From Glossina fuscipes (taxonomy: Eukaryota; Arthropoda; Insecta; Diptera; Glossinidae), in NCBI RefSeq assembly GCF_014805625.2, contig NW_023998564.1, forward strand, positions 1,080,446 to 1,144,445: a stretch of 64,000 nucleotides of DNA. The letters run 5' to 3'. Shown here in pieces: positions 23,551-36,769 of the stretch. The notes under the pieces are model-generated. The model saw nothing but the letters and a program-made list of their open reading frames with translations. It had not been told where the DNA came from and ran no database searches. Every line of letters begins with the position of its first letter. The first letter of the stretch is position 1. The position numbers and the translations under genes were made by a program.

Positions 23551-24054
23551 TATACTTCCATACTTTCCGAGCTATTCTAAAATAGATTGAATGGGATTGA
23601 AGCTTTTGATATCCATTATCTATACTCAGAAAAAAAAGAATCGTAGTCTTAGTCAGCGGATGATCGCAAAACTGTGTGTGGTTTATGAAATGTATACAGG
23701 AGTTTTTCTTAATCTCTTGATTATGTTCATATATAGAAAGAAAATGAGAGTATTAAAATTTTTTATAAACCTATCTAAATTATACAGCCTAACACATATC
23801 GCATTTAAGAAACGTTAGTGTTCATGGCCATGAACTGTTAAATATAATTTGAACTTATTAGCTCTGATGAAGACAAGCAATTTTTAAGACAATCTATTGT
23901 TTTGATTACTATTTAATATCGCGTTTGTTGTGCCTCGTTTCGTAGAAAGACATCATTGTCTTGTCTAACCATTAGAATTTTATTGTCTATACCTAGTTTT
24001 TTTATGTTTTATTGTAGGCGCATCCTTTCGCTAGTTTAGATAATTTTTAAATTC

Positions 24055-24395
24055 TCTCGTAAATTAGGGTCGATAGACGGTACTGTACGAGATATGCAGA
24101 TACAAAGCAGTTAGGCAGACTGATAGGTGGACAGATTACAGAGAAACATGCTAAGTGAAACGGAAGCATTCTCACTATACTATAGGCCTGTCCTTCGATC
24201 GACATGGCTCTTTTTCGATAACAAATTACGTGCCAGAACTTCTTATGAATCGGCGAAATTTTAAGCTGTTAGTTTTATTTTTGCGGCCAAAATTTTCAAT
24301 ATATGTGTGCTTTGTGCGGTCTCTGAAGCTTCCTACTAACTGTTGCAAACATTTTGACAAAATGAATATATCCTTCATCCTTCGGTGATGGGTTC
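24055..24395 (-). repeat. Dispersed repeat family B, copy 5
   Basis: Closes with 'gaagcttcctactaactgtt', 'gcaaacattttgacaaaatg' and 'catccttcggtgatgggttc', the reverse of the family B head. A 'gcagactgataggtggacag' block lies inside. Confidence 0.75.
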
Positions 24396-27339
24396 AAAAA
24401 CAACAACTTTTTCTCAAACATTTAGAAAGTTTTGCCTTATAAAATAAGTTATGATCAAAGATAAAGAAAGCTTTCCTTCAGTCATTGGACACTCCTATTT
24501 AGAACAAGTGCTCAATATTAGACCGTTTCTGAACATTCGTGTGCATCAATTTCAAAAATAGGATCCTGAAAAAAAAGTTTAAAGTTTGAAATAGGAATAA
24601 AACGACCCTAATGAGTAGAATTTTATTGCGATTGCCATGCAACATTGAGAAAATATCCTTGACTTGTAAGGTAAAGAAAATGCTCTTCTATAGAAGATGA
24701 AAATCAGTGGGACATTCTCCAATAACACCGTAGTAGCGCCAAATGTGCAACTTGAATTAATTCTGGTTAAAAAGACAGTGTAAAATAGTTTTCGTATTCA
24801 AAATGAAATCATTTTGATAGAAACATTAGGAATCTACCCCAATCCCGGTTTCTTACATCTTACTATTTAGGTGAATGAGTTCAATTGTTGTCGAGACTCG
24901 CATTACAAAACTTAATGTACAGGTCGGGATTTATCAAACCCACACAGCAGCATCTCGAAGGGCATGTTCATTTTCTTTAACAGCTTAAGACATGTACAGG
25001 TTTGTTACGTCCCAGATGATAAAAACAATTTGATTCTATTTTTTAAAAAAGGAGCAGAAACTTTTTGAATAACTTTGTTCGCGCATATAAATAACAAGGG
25101 AACTTTTACTGCAACTAGGTGCCGTAAACAATGCATTAAGTAGCGGAAAAAGTGTGCGGCACCTTTTCCAACATATGAAAGTTGATAAGAATCCGTAGAT
25201 AATTGGAAAAAGTAGATTATGGAATTTGTTAGATTCGCTTTGAAAATGAGCCCAAAATTCTGAAAAGTTCGGTTTACTGCATAAGGTCAATCTGATCAAG
25301 GCGATTTTATTTCGCAAGCTTACGAAGAAATCCGCGGTATTTATGGTGAACATATGCCACGTTTTGATAAAGTCTTCAAAAGACTTGAGATAGGTCGACA
25401 CATTACATCTTACGATATCATCAGAACCCTCTAAAAAAAAATGTAGGGAAAGAGAAATTTTGCATAAGGCTAGATACAGTTAGAAGCTCGGTGTTAATTG
25501 AAACTTTTTTTAAAGAGATTATTAAGCAGTGATGTGAAGTCGATCGCATATCTTAATAGTGTCCCAAAAGCGTTCTGGTCGAAAATGAATTAAGCTGTAA
25601 CGAGATGGGTGCTAAAGACCGAATTGATGCCATGTAAGCGAACGCTCTACATTAGTAGGAGTTGGTAGCGCTATGCCAATGATGACCTGCTTTAACTTGG
25701 ACGGGCGCTTGGTTCCACTTTCAACTATCAACCACTAAAGCGATTACAGTGCATAGGAGATTACAATGGTAAGAGATTTTTTATTTTTTGTAACAAATTT
25801 CGATTTTAATTTGTCGGGTTTTACTTCCGAACTTCGCGAACTACAATATTTGCTTAGGAACGAAAAGTATATATGTTTGCAACAATAATAATTTATAAAA
25901 GATTTAATTTAGAAAGTGTATTATTTATACAGTACAACAATAACATCATTACGTTTCTGTTATGTAATAACAGATTTCTCAGAGGATTCAACAGGGGTAC
26001 ACAATCATACAGGTTAAACCCACTATGAAGAGTGTTGAGACCTACCATTATCTCCAATTATTTGCTTTTGGAATGGTGAAAACCACAACCAACACGATAT
26101 GTCCGAAGGGCCGCACCCAGCGTTCAGGACTCACACATTGGTTAACTGCTGCGTTTAAACTGGTGATTAGACATACTAGCTTCCACCGCGGTTTCCACAT
26201 ATATGCATGTATGTATATACGTGTAAACTTCCCTCTGAAGGATCTTGGCAAGCACCAATCTGCAGTACACTAATGCAGTCACCTCTACCCGCAGGTAATC
26301 TGACATTGTGAGTGATCTCCTGACCTCCGTGGAGCTTAACTTCAGACTATAAGTCCTTTAGCCCTACTTAGCGGCGTAGTACCCTTCTTCAAAATATATT
26401 TACGTCGGGTGCTAGATCTGACGGGTTCGTGTTCTCGACTATTATTACATCAACGTACTTGACGTAACCAGTTACAATAACGACTGGTTAGTATTTCTTC
26501 CTCAGCAATAGTCTATGAGAAAAGAAGTGCTCGCAGCAAGCTTCTTCTAGTATAACCCGAAACTATCCCTCAGAAAAAAAAAACAGAAACAGTCGCCATG
26601 TTATGGATAGTCCAAGCATTTCTCGTCAGCCAGCAGAAACCGGAAAGTCTGTCTACCAATAGTTGACCAGGAAGAGAACTTTCCTGCGTTTCACCGCCCA
26701 CGGCAACCACGATGAACTAAGGTCAGGCACATCTATAATCTCTCTATTACCATTACTGCTTGGGCATCGTCACTGTTGACACCCGCACTTTGAGAGAGAG
26801 TCCTAGTTATTATGATTATAATAATGGTAATAATAATAATGACGATTATGATACCCTACTGTGATAAACTTCGTCCAGAATCGATGGGTAAGAAAAACGT
26901 TATCTTCCATTTCTGCGATGGCACGGCGCTCGGCAAAATTTAATAGAGGTTTACTGCGAGATTGTAATGCATCTGTCGCAAAGCCATGGCCCGACTACTA
27001 CTCGTTTCGTTTTTTGAAATAAAGCGGTTTTCAAGAGACGCTTGAGTATATGATTTCATGAAACTTATAGCTCGGAAATAACAAGTTGTGCAATGATTAA
27101 AAAGTGCTTTTACCAGGCCAATGACTGAGACTTATTGATAAAAAAATGGTGCATATTTCTAGGGAAAACGCGCCACGAAGTTTTGCGTTCCCCTCACATT
27201 TATTAAATAGCCCTAGGAATCTGGATTGATTTAACCAAATCGTCTGCCCGTTCATCCGACTATCTATCGTGAAAATGTAGTGAAAATTTGTTTGAAAAGC
27301 CCACAATAGCGACCACGATCTTAAGACACTATAGTGAGA
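24396..27339. other. No gene recognised; higher-GC island
   Basis: Apart from the frame at 25036-25401, 25980-26810 is noticeably GC-richer than the surroundings, with overlapping frames on both strands (26025-26273) and no motif I can assign. A degenerate AAT-rich microsatellite lies at 26812-26850. Confidence 0.4.
25036..25401 (-). CDS. 121-codon frame, possible hAT transposase fragment
   Basis: ATG-initiated minus-strand frame. Residues about 46-78 (SEFWAHFQSESNKFHNLLFP, then GFLSTFIC) weakly resemble the hAT dimerisation region found in ZBED/FAM200-like transposases (FW---E-P-L---A---L-PF-TTYLCE). The rest does not align convincingly and the Glu after the Cys is absent. If real it is an isolated piece; I found no zinc-finger BED segment and no terminal repeats. 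It may equally be a chance frame. Confidence 0.22.
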   Translation of the reverse strand: MSTYLKSFEDFIKTWHMFTINTADFFVSLRNKIALIRLTLCSKPNFSEFWAHFQSESNKFHNLLFPIIYGFLSTFICWKRCRTLFPLLNALFTAPSCSKSSLVIYMREQSYSKSFCSFFKK

Positions 27340-27640
27340 CACTACAAATGAATACGGCCCGCCACCACATACCCTACGCCACTTCGCTTAATACAAGTAT
27401 TCATATAATGATTTTTAAAAGTAAAGAAAATGAAGGGGAGGTGTAGAAAGTAATCGCACAGCCAATCTTGAAACGAATTAGAAAGTGATTCTGAGTCGAT
27501 AGTATTGTGAGAGTGAGTATAATTAAAAGTGTGTGCGCCTCAAGTACTTCTCGATATTGCACACATTCGCACTAACTTACTATGCTCTTGTGAAACAAGT
27601 GTTGTAAGGTATAAAAATAAGTGTTGTAAGATATAAGTGC
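27340..27640 (+). repeat. Dispersed repeat family A, copy 7
   Basis: Diverged copy: 'ctacgccacttcgcttaata', 'gaaagtgattctgagtcgat', 'ctcgatattgcacacattcg' and a duplicated tail 'aagtgttgtaaggtataa' / 'aagtgttgtaagatataa' at 27597-27636. Confidence 0.65.
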
Positions 27641-28379
27641 TTTTCAGTGTCGCCTGGAAAAAGTATAGAAATGGTCCGCATAAGTCGCCGGGAAAATAAG
27701 AATCGCGAGTAACAAGAAAGTTCTCGATTTACGTGGTAGAGCAAGCTGGCAAGTCCTTAGCTACAGTGAATAGTCTGCCTGAAAAAGCATAACAATTACC
27801 CATTAGACATACATCTTCGGCAAGGCTGCTGCTATATCCTATCCCTTTCTCTTTCCATACTTCTTTCAGACATTTTCTGAGTGATGTAAAAAGAAAACAA
27901 GTAAGAAAATTAAATTCCGGGACCGAATTATTTTTGATACACTATAATATTGGGTCGGCGTCAATTTTTCCCATTTTTGTTGGTAAATGCTGCAGCATCG
28001 CCCATGGAATATGCGCTAAAATTTTACTCGGAAATTATTAAAGTTGGAAAGTTAAAATTTTCACATTTGCCCTACGAGACACTTTACTCTTTAGGTCCAA
28101 AAATGGAACCAATCGGCCGTGTCTACATAAGGTTACGAATAATTAAATTTAATTTTTTTCACTTTTTTGAGGTTTAATCCCTATTTATCATAAAACAAAC
28201 AAGACAAAACTATTAAAACTACTTTGTGTGCTTCTCAAATGAATATATATTATCTGCCTAAAAATGGGGTTAATTTTAAAACAAGTATAGTAGAGACAGG
28301 GATTAATAATACTAGCGACATGGGTATCATATAAAAGAACTTGGAGAGAAGAATGCGGAAAACATGGTGGTGGGTATAC

Positions 28380-28606
28380 GATAATCAAACCCTGCTAAAT
28401 ATAACTTTCTTACTTGTTTTTGAGCTCAGGAGAATGTTTACAATAGACAACACGCAGACAGACACACGGTGAGACGTGCAGACGGATAGAAGGATATGTT
28501 TAAATCGATTTAGAATTTGGTACTGACCAAGAGTATATACACTTTGTGGGCGTTTCAAACATTTTGGCAAAATGAACGTACCCCTCATCCTTCGGTGATG
28601 AGTATG
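28380..28606 (-). repeat. Dispersed repeat family B, copy 6
   Basis: 'tttaaatcgatttagaattt', 'gtactgaccaagagtatata', 'cattttggcaaaatgaacgt' and the closing 'catccttcggtgatgagtat' are all family B in reverse. The flank motif 'tataactttcttacttgttt' at 28402-28421 is just outside. Confidence 0.75.
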
Positions 28607-31600
28607 AAAAAAAGTGGTTACTATCTTTCAATTGGCACAGCTAATAAAATAATACTTTACAATTATCTTATCTTGATTAGAGAAACGATGAAGCTTCCAA
28701 TATTTGTTCTAACGTTTTCTCACTGTTTTGCATAATTCCTAATGGGTAAATGTGTAACAAGTACTTAGTCTACTTAAATGCTTGTAGCGGTCATAAGTTG
28801 TAAAAAAAAACTAGTTTACTTAAAAGGAACTCATGGGTAGTGAAGCCAATAAATGTATTAATAGTCGCATTAGTGATTTCGATTTCCAATAAATTACAAT
28901 ATTTTATTTCGTAGACCCGGTTTCGTTGAGAATAAGTGTGTTCTTATGGTTAATAAAAACATTTTGTATATGATTGAATAATTTATTATTAATATATAAT
29001 AAAATTAAAAAAACAGAATAAAAAAAATAGATTTTTTGAATGATTGAAACTTAAACTGTTAATAAATTTTTAATATATAATCTTTTTTTCTCTCTTTTTT
29101 TTTAGGAAATGTACTGAAATTGCGAATATAAAAAATATCTATTAAAGTAAACAATAAAATTATTAAGTATTATTTATCAAGTCGAGCTGTAAACTGCATT
29201 TCAGTTAAGTCCTTATTTCCAACAGTTTGTCACCTCATGTTTCTGTTTAGTCATAGTATAATTAATCAATTGATTTTGTAATTGTCAATTATGACACTAA
29301 CAACAACTAATCAGAATATGGGAAACCTTTCTCTACAAAAATAACTTTTAATAAAAGTCCAACAACTAGCTATAAATAGTTTTATTAATACTTTTTTTGA
29401 ACGTTACGAATAAAGTAAATATTTTTACTGCAAGCGTATTGCATACATGCACGTATAAGAGATCATACAGCCCACATACGAATCCATAAGTCAAACTGAA
29501 GCGATTTATGAATATGAAAACGTGATCATAAAATTTTAAATCAAATGCATTTAAATCGCTGTTTATTAATTGTGATATAAAAACAAAAAAAAAAACCTCT
29601 TTCGATTTTTTCAGAGGTTCCGTCAATAGTTTACAAAAACATCAAAGCGAAACTTGAGTAGGCATCACTTTACACATTTTGTGTGGAATTCGCAAAATCT
29701 CTTTTATGGCATTAGTGGTCGATAGATCAGTAAATCTTATTGGACTTTTCGTGATCTTCGATACGTGTTTTAAATAGAATAACATTAGATTTGTGCGCCA
29801 ATGAAATCTTCTTATCTTAACAAGATAAGTCGTCTTTCTCAATGTTCCCACCCAATCCTGCTGGATGTGCCTGTATACTACACGACGCACTACGGCTCAC
29901 TGACCGTTTTTAGAGGGGAGGGAAAGTTTGTGAATTTTTGGAGGAGCATAGACGTACCGAAGGTCTCACCTTTTCTTTGTGCTCCCTATAAACCGTAGCT
30001 GCTTGCTTTAAAACTCTCGTTTATTGGAGCAGTTCAACTACTTGGCAAAGAAGGATTTAAGTTTCACTACCTATAACCTGATAAGGGTTTTTCTGTTGGA
30101 ACTCTAAGAGGAGTGTTGGAAGAGGGTTCTACGAAACGAGGACATTTTTTTCTCTGATTCCCAATCATAGAGGCCCTCAAACTTACTGAAGGTGTGAAGC
30201 TATTACGAAGTTTTAGAGGGTTGTCTCACAGTTGGGTGTGTGCTGTGCGATAACGTTCTTGGAAGCATTATTTCCTCGAGAAAAAATACTGCGCTGGATG
30301 GTAATGGGAAAATGGCTCTCATTTATTTTCTATTTTGGTATCTCAGGAATAGTAGGGCCTTCCTCAGTGGCTGTTATTTTACTTCTTTGAGGCGTCGTTT
30401 GTCGCCTGTTAAAATAATACGTGTACCATCGGACGCTGTGAGGCTGGGCCATTCACCGTCGGTACCCACGTTGAACACTGCAGAGATCTGCCCGCTTTTC
30501 GAATAACTCATCAAGGGTGGTCTTCCCCATCATTCCGTTTCCATTTTCAAATCGAACGCCCACAAATACGAATCCACTCTCCCTATACATCATCTTCGCA
30601 GCGGTCTTTCCCACCGTTCCACATGTTTCTATTCAAGTTGAGAACTTGAAAATACTATCGCTCTATTTCCACTCTCCCTATACATAATGCTATCAGCTGA
30701 CAGTTCTGGCACGTAATTGTGGACAAAGAGAAAAAATTAATCCCATGTGTATGGCTACAATAAGCAAAACGATGACGACAGTCTTGAGCCGAAATCTAGG
30801 TACCAAAGTTACGATGAGTTTTGGTTTATCGTTAATATTCGTAAAAAATTTCTTAACTCAGGGTTTCTTCAGTTTTTTATCTAGTTTTGGCTATTGCATA
30901 TGGTTTTCTTGGCTTGAGTTTTCGAGAATTCCAATAAAGATTAAAGCAAGCGGAGGAATGGGTAGAAAGCGAAGCCAAGAGAGCGGTGGATACGTACGAT
31001 GATGGAAGAACGGAAAAGGCGACCAATAAGTAGGCGAAAAACGAAATAAAGAAAGAATAGAAGAATAGGATATGAAGGAACGAACAGATGAAAAAAGTGT
31101 AAATGAGTTAAAAGCAAATATAAGGTTCAAATATAAAGTTCAATTGAAGGAACGAACAGATGGAAAAAGTTCTGCTTTATTGTGCCTCATCAAAAACATA
31201 TTGAAGTAGACTTAATTTGGTGACACACGTATTCAATTTGTTACATTAAACCGGTGCATTACACGCTGGTCAATAATTCCGAGAGCAGACGTACTGTTGT
31301 CGCCCTTAAAATACCATAATATTATTTCTGCGGAGTGTCAACTCTCAAACGATGACTTCCGAAATTTCATGTTCTTTCGATCCAGTTGCTTAAAGACACT
31401 GTTTTTGTTACTTTTATAGTAAAGGAAGCTTAGGTGTTTCTTGTGATGCTTACGTTTCAGATGCAACATTGCCCTAGAAAATGGTGTGTCGATTTTTCAC
31501 TATCAGAAACTGTAGAATTTAAAAGGGGTATGTGTGGTCTTTCATGATTGTGAATACGACCCGTGCACCAAACGAGCACTTATATCAGAAAAGCGTGAAA

Positions 31601-31665
31601 GAAAATCCTGAAAATTACTCTTGTTAACTGACAGGCGAAATTTTAAGAGATCGCTAACACAGTTA
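28607..31665. other. No gene recognised
   Basis: 28800-29640 is very AT-rich. 29790-30640 is GC-richer with frames at 29642-29890 (-), 29801-29998 (+) and 30240-30506 (+), none recognisable. 30950-31170 is a purine-rich tract holding a direct repeat 'gaaggaacgaacagatg' at about 31076 and 31146. Confidence 0.45.
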
Positions 31666-31669
31666 AGAC

Positions 31670-32208
31670 ATTTAAAAACTGCGACAATCAGCAGGCAGGA
31701 TTATGGGATTCTCATTTTGGAACGACCATTTTGCAAAAAAAAGAACAATGAATAGCAAATATTATAGGATGCTTGAAGGAAGATTTTTGTAAAAAAAATC
31801 TTTTCCAAAAAAGAACAAAGAAGATGTTTCACGATTAAGACCCTGAATCACAATGCAGTCAAGTCATTGGTTACAATGAAAGATTTGTTTTAATAGACGT
31901 TCATATTATGGCTTGATTTATCGAACTCTCCCGTCCTGGTCCCACAGGGACAATAATTTGTTTGCAAATAAAAAAAAACGATGGGTAGCGGAAAAGGAAT
32001 CTCAAGAGAAAAACATTTAGTTCAAAAAGCAAGGTCGTTGTGAAAACTTATCGTCTAGACATGTGGTTCTGTACAAAAGGCATCGAAATGTTATAGAAGC
32101 GTTTAACTGATTGTGTAATGCCTACAACAACTTGCAATGGTGAATAAAGCCGAATTATGTAAAAAAGTTTTCTTGCGTAGTCCCGATACTTTTTGATCAA
32201 CGTATTAC
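31670..32208 (+). pseudogene. Mariner relic, central and C-terminal transposase
   Basis: Reading across frames there is a WDSHFGTTILQKK...NSKYY segment (about 31706-31770) corresponding to the mariner 'FWD--GI---DYL-KG-TINS-YY' region. It is followed by a diverged middle and a C-terminal GIEML*KRLTDCV segment (about 32082-32120), matching 'GI-KLEKRW--CI' of the family. The DNA then ends with a terminal-repeat-like sequence at about 32183-32205, which in reverse reads TTGATCAAAAAGTATCGGGA. The N-terminal half and the other terminal repeat are not evident. Many stops and shifts. Confidence 0.72.
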
Positions 32209-32209
32209 T

Positions 32210-35200
32210 TTGATGTAATGAATTAGTTATGACTCATAAACCTAAAAATTATAAAACCTTAAAACTGTATATGCTTAACGCCTAGAAATAGAAGAATATA
32301 ATAGAAGGACGAACAAAGGGAAGAACAAAAACAAGCTGGACAAACGGTGAAGTAAGCGGACAACAAGATCAAGAGCGCGAGGGCTGTTCAAAAATATATA
32401 CTATAAGTCCTTTTCTTGCTGTAGTTTCGTTGATTGAATAAGAGAAATCTTTAGGAAATTTTTACATCAGCTTGAAGAAAACTCTTTTTTTAGTATTAAA
32501 GGATATTTCTCACACTGGTTACCTAACGCTTAACGATCTGAATGTTCTTTGATTGGAAACTCTAGAATTTGCGTCGTTGTGTCCCTCGTTTCAACATTAA
32601 AAAATCGGAAAGTATCCTATTCAAAGTTTTTCCATGTGGAATCGTTGATAACAGTGCTTGATTCATTCTTGCCAATCGATCGAAAACTATTTTATTGCCG
32701 GTCCAAGAATTTTAAAAATACTGCAAAATCTTCATCAGCTCTTGTTTTATTTCCATTACAGTTTTCGTAACCTTTATTCCATTTACCGACAGGCAACTCA
32801 TTGATTGCTCTCGATGATACACTTGAGAGTTAGTCCTTTTTCAAAATGAATAATGTGTTGGGAAACAATGTTTGTTAAAAAGTTAACGTTCGTCATTAAT
32901 TTTGATTAACTGTGAATAAAGAATAGATTCGATGGAGAGTCTGTTAAAGACACTTTATTAGCCGCCATAATTCATTTCGAAAATCACATATCACATAGCC
33001 TTTATGGAAAGATGATAATTCAATGCAATCAATTCTAGTGTTTAAACAGCAACAGCGGCTGAGTTGCATACATACATATATGTTAATAATAAATAAAAAA
33101 TTTTGCTTGCTTGCAACTTGCTTAAGAAGTTGCGAGTTGCTTCTACTTACACTCCGATAACTTTGAATAAAATTTGGATAATAATATTTGACATTTTATA
33201 TCCGATTTTTCTAGTGAGAGCAGCGTGTGTTTGATATACATAACCATATGGATTCATTCACTACTATCCTAACAAGCATGCAAACGTACATTTGTTTTAT
33301 TTAAATTTGTGGGTGGCTAGGTAGTTAATATACAAACCCGTCCATGGTTACATATTACATATACATTATTATATTGAATATACTACAATAGTCCACAGCT
33401 AACTAAACGTAAAAAATGATTTATTCACTTATTGTGTGCACAGCTTAAAAAAAGAATCGCTTTAGGTGAACGAAAAAGCAAAACTAAAAAGAAAAAAGTA
33501 AAAAAAAAAAAAAAAATATCAGCAAACATAAAATATTTCTCATGACATTATCTCTAATGTTTTAAAGAGGCTAAGTGGAGGAGGTGGATGAATTTTTTAA
33601 TTTTTTCTTTATTCGTTTTTTTTAGCATACCTAGCACACTTGAGATAGTCGACTAAATTCGTAAAAGTTTTAATTAATGATATAATGATTCACGAATATT
33701 TTGTTTAGTGCGCTCAATAAGTTCAAAGATGTTTCAATAGCATGTTTAACATTAACTGTGATTACAATAAATTGTCACCGCGATTGAGTTTTTTCTTTGG
33801 CTTTTATTGAATGTTCAACCATTAAATGCTAAACAATGCAATATATTAAACATACTTTAAGAATTCGGCCATAAATATATTGTCATTCCGTTTGTAACGG
33901 TGAGCAAAACTTATTGAAGATTTAATTTACATCCAATAAAATAAATTGATTTAACCCTTTTGTTTATTCACCCCATTGCATTTTGCTTTTGTGCTTTTGC
34001 ATGCTATCCCACGAGCTTGTCGTTGTGATCTTAGGAACCGTGCATGTCGCACTCGATTTAGATTAAGGATTTCGCATTCCGAATTGCTCGGAAAAAGTTG
34101 CTGTAGTTTTTCAGCATCAAACATAATCACACATCCTGGCATCCTAATTATAATCTGAAAGCGGTGCTAAACCTAAATGCCTAGTTTTGTAGAACTTTGA
34201 TGGCTTTAAAACTTTCTACCTTGAAATTAGGGGTTTGAATGTCGTCCTCAATAAATTTTTTCCTGTAAACTTTCTCCTACAAATATAATTTTTTTTCTTT
34301 GCTTCTTTGTTCCTGAATAACATCATTGATAGATTAGGCGGAAATGAATGGTAAGTGATCTAAAACAATTTATTCCCATCAATTTGTGTCCATTGTGTAC
34401 TTTGCTTGATGCTGTATCACACATCTAACCATCCGTCTGCTCATACGGGTGTCCATTCGTTTTTGCATTCGTTTATTGATCAATATTCTTTCATTCAATA
34501 TTCTTTCAATGTTCATTCAATATTCATTCCATTCAATCTATTATTCTATTGGTCTTCTTCCATTTTTTGATTGGTGGAGCTATTCTTTTCCTACGTCTTT
34601 CTGTTGCTAATGAAGTTATCTTTGCCCTCGCCCTGCTCCTTGTTTCCTTAAATTTTTAGCAATTTGTTTTTGCCTTTGCTTATCTATCCTTTTGCCCTTA
34701 CGTCTGGTCGTTTTGTCATCCGTATCTTTATATTATTGACCATTTGTCCGTTCTTTCGTTTACCTATCCGTTCGCCCTTTCATCTGCTGGTCAATTTATT
34801 TGGCATTTGCTTCGACCCTCGTTTCCTTGTAGTTTGCGCTATTTTCCTACTCGTCTCTTTTTGCTTGCATTTATTGATCTTCTTCCTTCTTTGCCTTCTA
34901 TTCTTAGGTTTGTCGGTGCGTCCGCCTTTTCATTACATCATTAGTAGTTCAATTTGTCAAAACATTCGCTTGTAATCCACCGCTTTTACTATTCCTTTCT
35001 GCCTCTGCTTTCACATTTTACATGTTTTCATTTTTAAATCCATACTTTCTGTTTACGTGTTTCCTCAACCCTTTACATATTTATCAAACGGGTAATAAAC
35101 GTCCGTCTTTGGCCGTCTTACTATTGCGCAAATTCTTTGACCAAGGACATAAGATTAGCGCAGAAGATAGATTGCTCTAAAATCACATATAGAGAGCACA

Positions 35201-36769
35201 TATCTTAAGTTACGCTTTTCTTACAGCTCGGGCATCTGGCATGGTAAAACAGTCGAGTATTAATACGTATCGCACCGCAAAAAACTGTTTCTAACAACGA
35301 AAATTTCGATTTTTGTGCCAAAGAGACTAAATGGCAGGCAGCGACAGCATCTGAACGATATAAGAGAAAGTTTTTTTGCATCGTACTATACGCATCGACT
35401 ACGAGACTGAAGCGATTTGGTAAGCAGATAATATTATCTTTTTGGTGAGATTAGAAGTTAAAAGTCTGACAATACGCTATCATTAACAATTAAATTTTTG
35501 AATTGTTCGCGTTTGTCAACACGAGCGCAATATCGAAAAAGACTACTCGTCGTCATTTTGTTTTAGATGATGTAATCCGTCCATATAGTAAAAACAGTTC
35601 GCGATAGCCCATGCGGCTTATTCACCTAACATGCGTCATTTCGACTAATAATTGTTTGCCCCGACGGAGCACGCATCTGCTGGGCAGTGCTTCGCTTCTT
35701 AAGAAAATTATGGAAGTTATGAAAAGTCTGGGTGACTGGTTCACCTTAAAAGAGTAATGAATCTTTTGGCATTCCCAAAAAAATATGTACCTAGCGACGG
35801 GTAATACTTCGAATAAAATATTTTTAATCATCTTCACACAATAAATGTGTGCTCTTTGTAAACACAAAATTCGATATGTATACCGTAGTCTAACCAATTA
35901 GTCTTAGTTAACAATTAATGAAAAAATTTAACAATCTAAGGAATGTAGAGCCTTAAAAAAACTAAAAATTTCTGCATGTGCTATCTTATTACAGCTTAAA
36001 CTTATTCAACTTAACAGTGCTGCTTTTTTATTACATCTATGTCGTTAAGGCATCAAAAATTCGTTTTAAATGGGTTATTTTCCTGCTATAATAGCTTAAA
36101 ATCTCTTTCCAAAAAGAAATCCGAAAATCATGAAAAGTACACGAGAAGAGAAAGAGAAAAAAAACGTACATTTTGAGGTTACCATAACGTCGCGCGTTGA
36201 CTCTGGCATCTTTAAATGCTTTAATATAATTTATGTGCAATTGGAAAACTTATCAAACACAAAAACTACAAATTTATGAGAATTCAAACAGATGTTCATT
36301 GGTATTGTTTACAAAATTTAATAGAAAAACAAAAAACACAAATATAAAAATTAATATCGTGGGAATAATAGCTGATTTTTAATATCGTAAATAAATCTCC
36401 AAATTTTTATTTAATTTTCTTTAAAAGAAAAAATAAACCCAATTTAATAAAAAAGAAAACTTTAATTTATTATCTTTTATTTAAAATTTTATAAGATCAA
36501 AATCTCTAACAAAACATCTTCCTGTATGCAGCATTCTCATTATTTGTTTATTTATTCATTCATTTATAACTAACTCACCACCATACGTACTTACTTACTT
36601 ATAGTGTAAGATTTTTATATGTATTTCATTAGTTTCTACTTACGTATGTAACCACATTTTATTTACTTATAGATCTCGTCATTACGTACTTTTACTATAT
36701 GTTCGTAAAATTTAAATTCAGAATCATTTTTAAGATTTATTATGGTAGGTTTGACATACAAATGCATCC
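32210..36769. other. No gene recognised; simple-sequence tracts
   Basis: Contains a short purine-rich tract (32280-32390), poly-A (33498-33517), a pyrimidine-rich tract (34420-35060, separate entry), and frames at 32549-32770, 33951-34158, 34664-34975 and 35622-35897 without recognisable domains. Confidence 0.45.
34420..35060. repeat. Pyrimidine-rich cryptically simple tract
   Basis: About 640 bp dominated by C and T on the plus strand, built of degenerate 'ccgttcgccctttc' and 'cattcaatattcttt' words (a short imperfect tandem of the latter at 34490-34535). It gives long Leu/Phe/Pro/Ser-rich frames on the plus strand (34664-34975) that are compositional. It is the strand-complementary counterpart of the purine-rich tracts at 21055-21370 and 30950-31170. 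Confidence 0.65.

Noticed and set aside
34664..34975. Leu/Phe-rich 103-codon frame resembling a membrane protein
   Set aside because: Lies wholly in a pyrimidine-rich cryptically simple tract.
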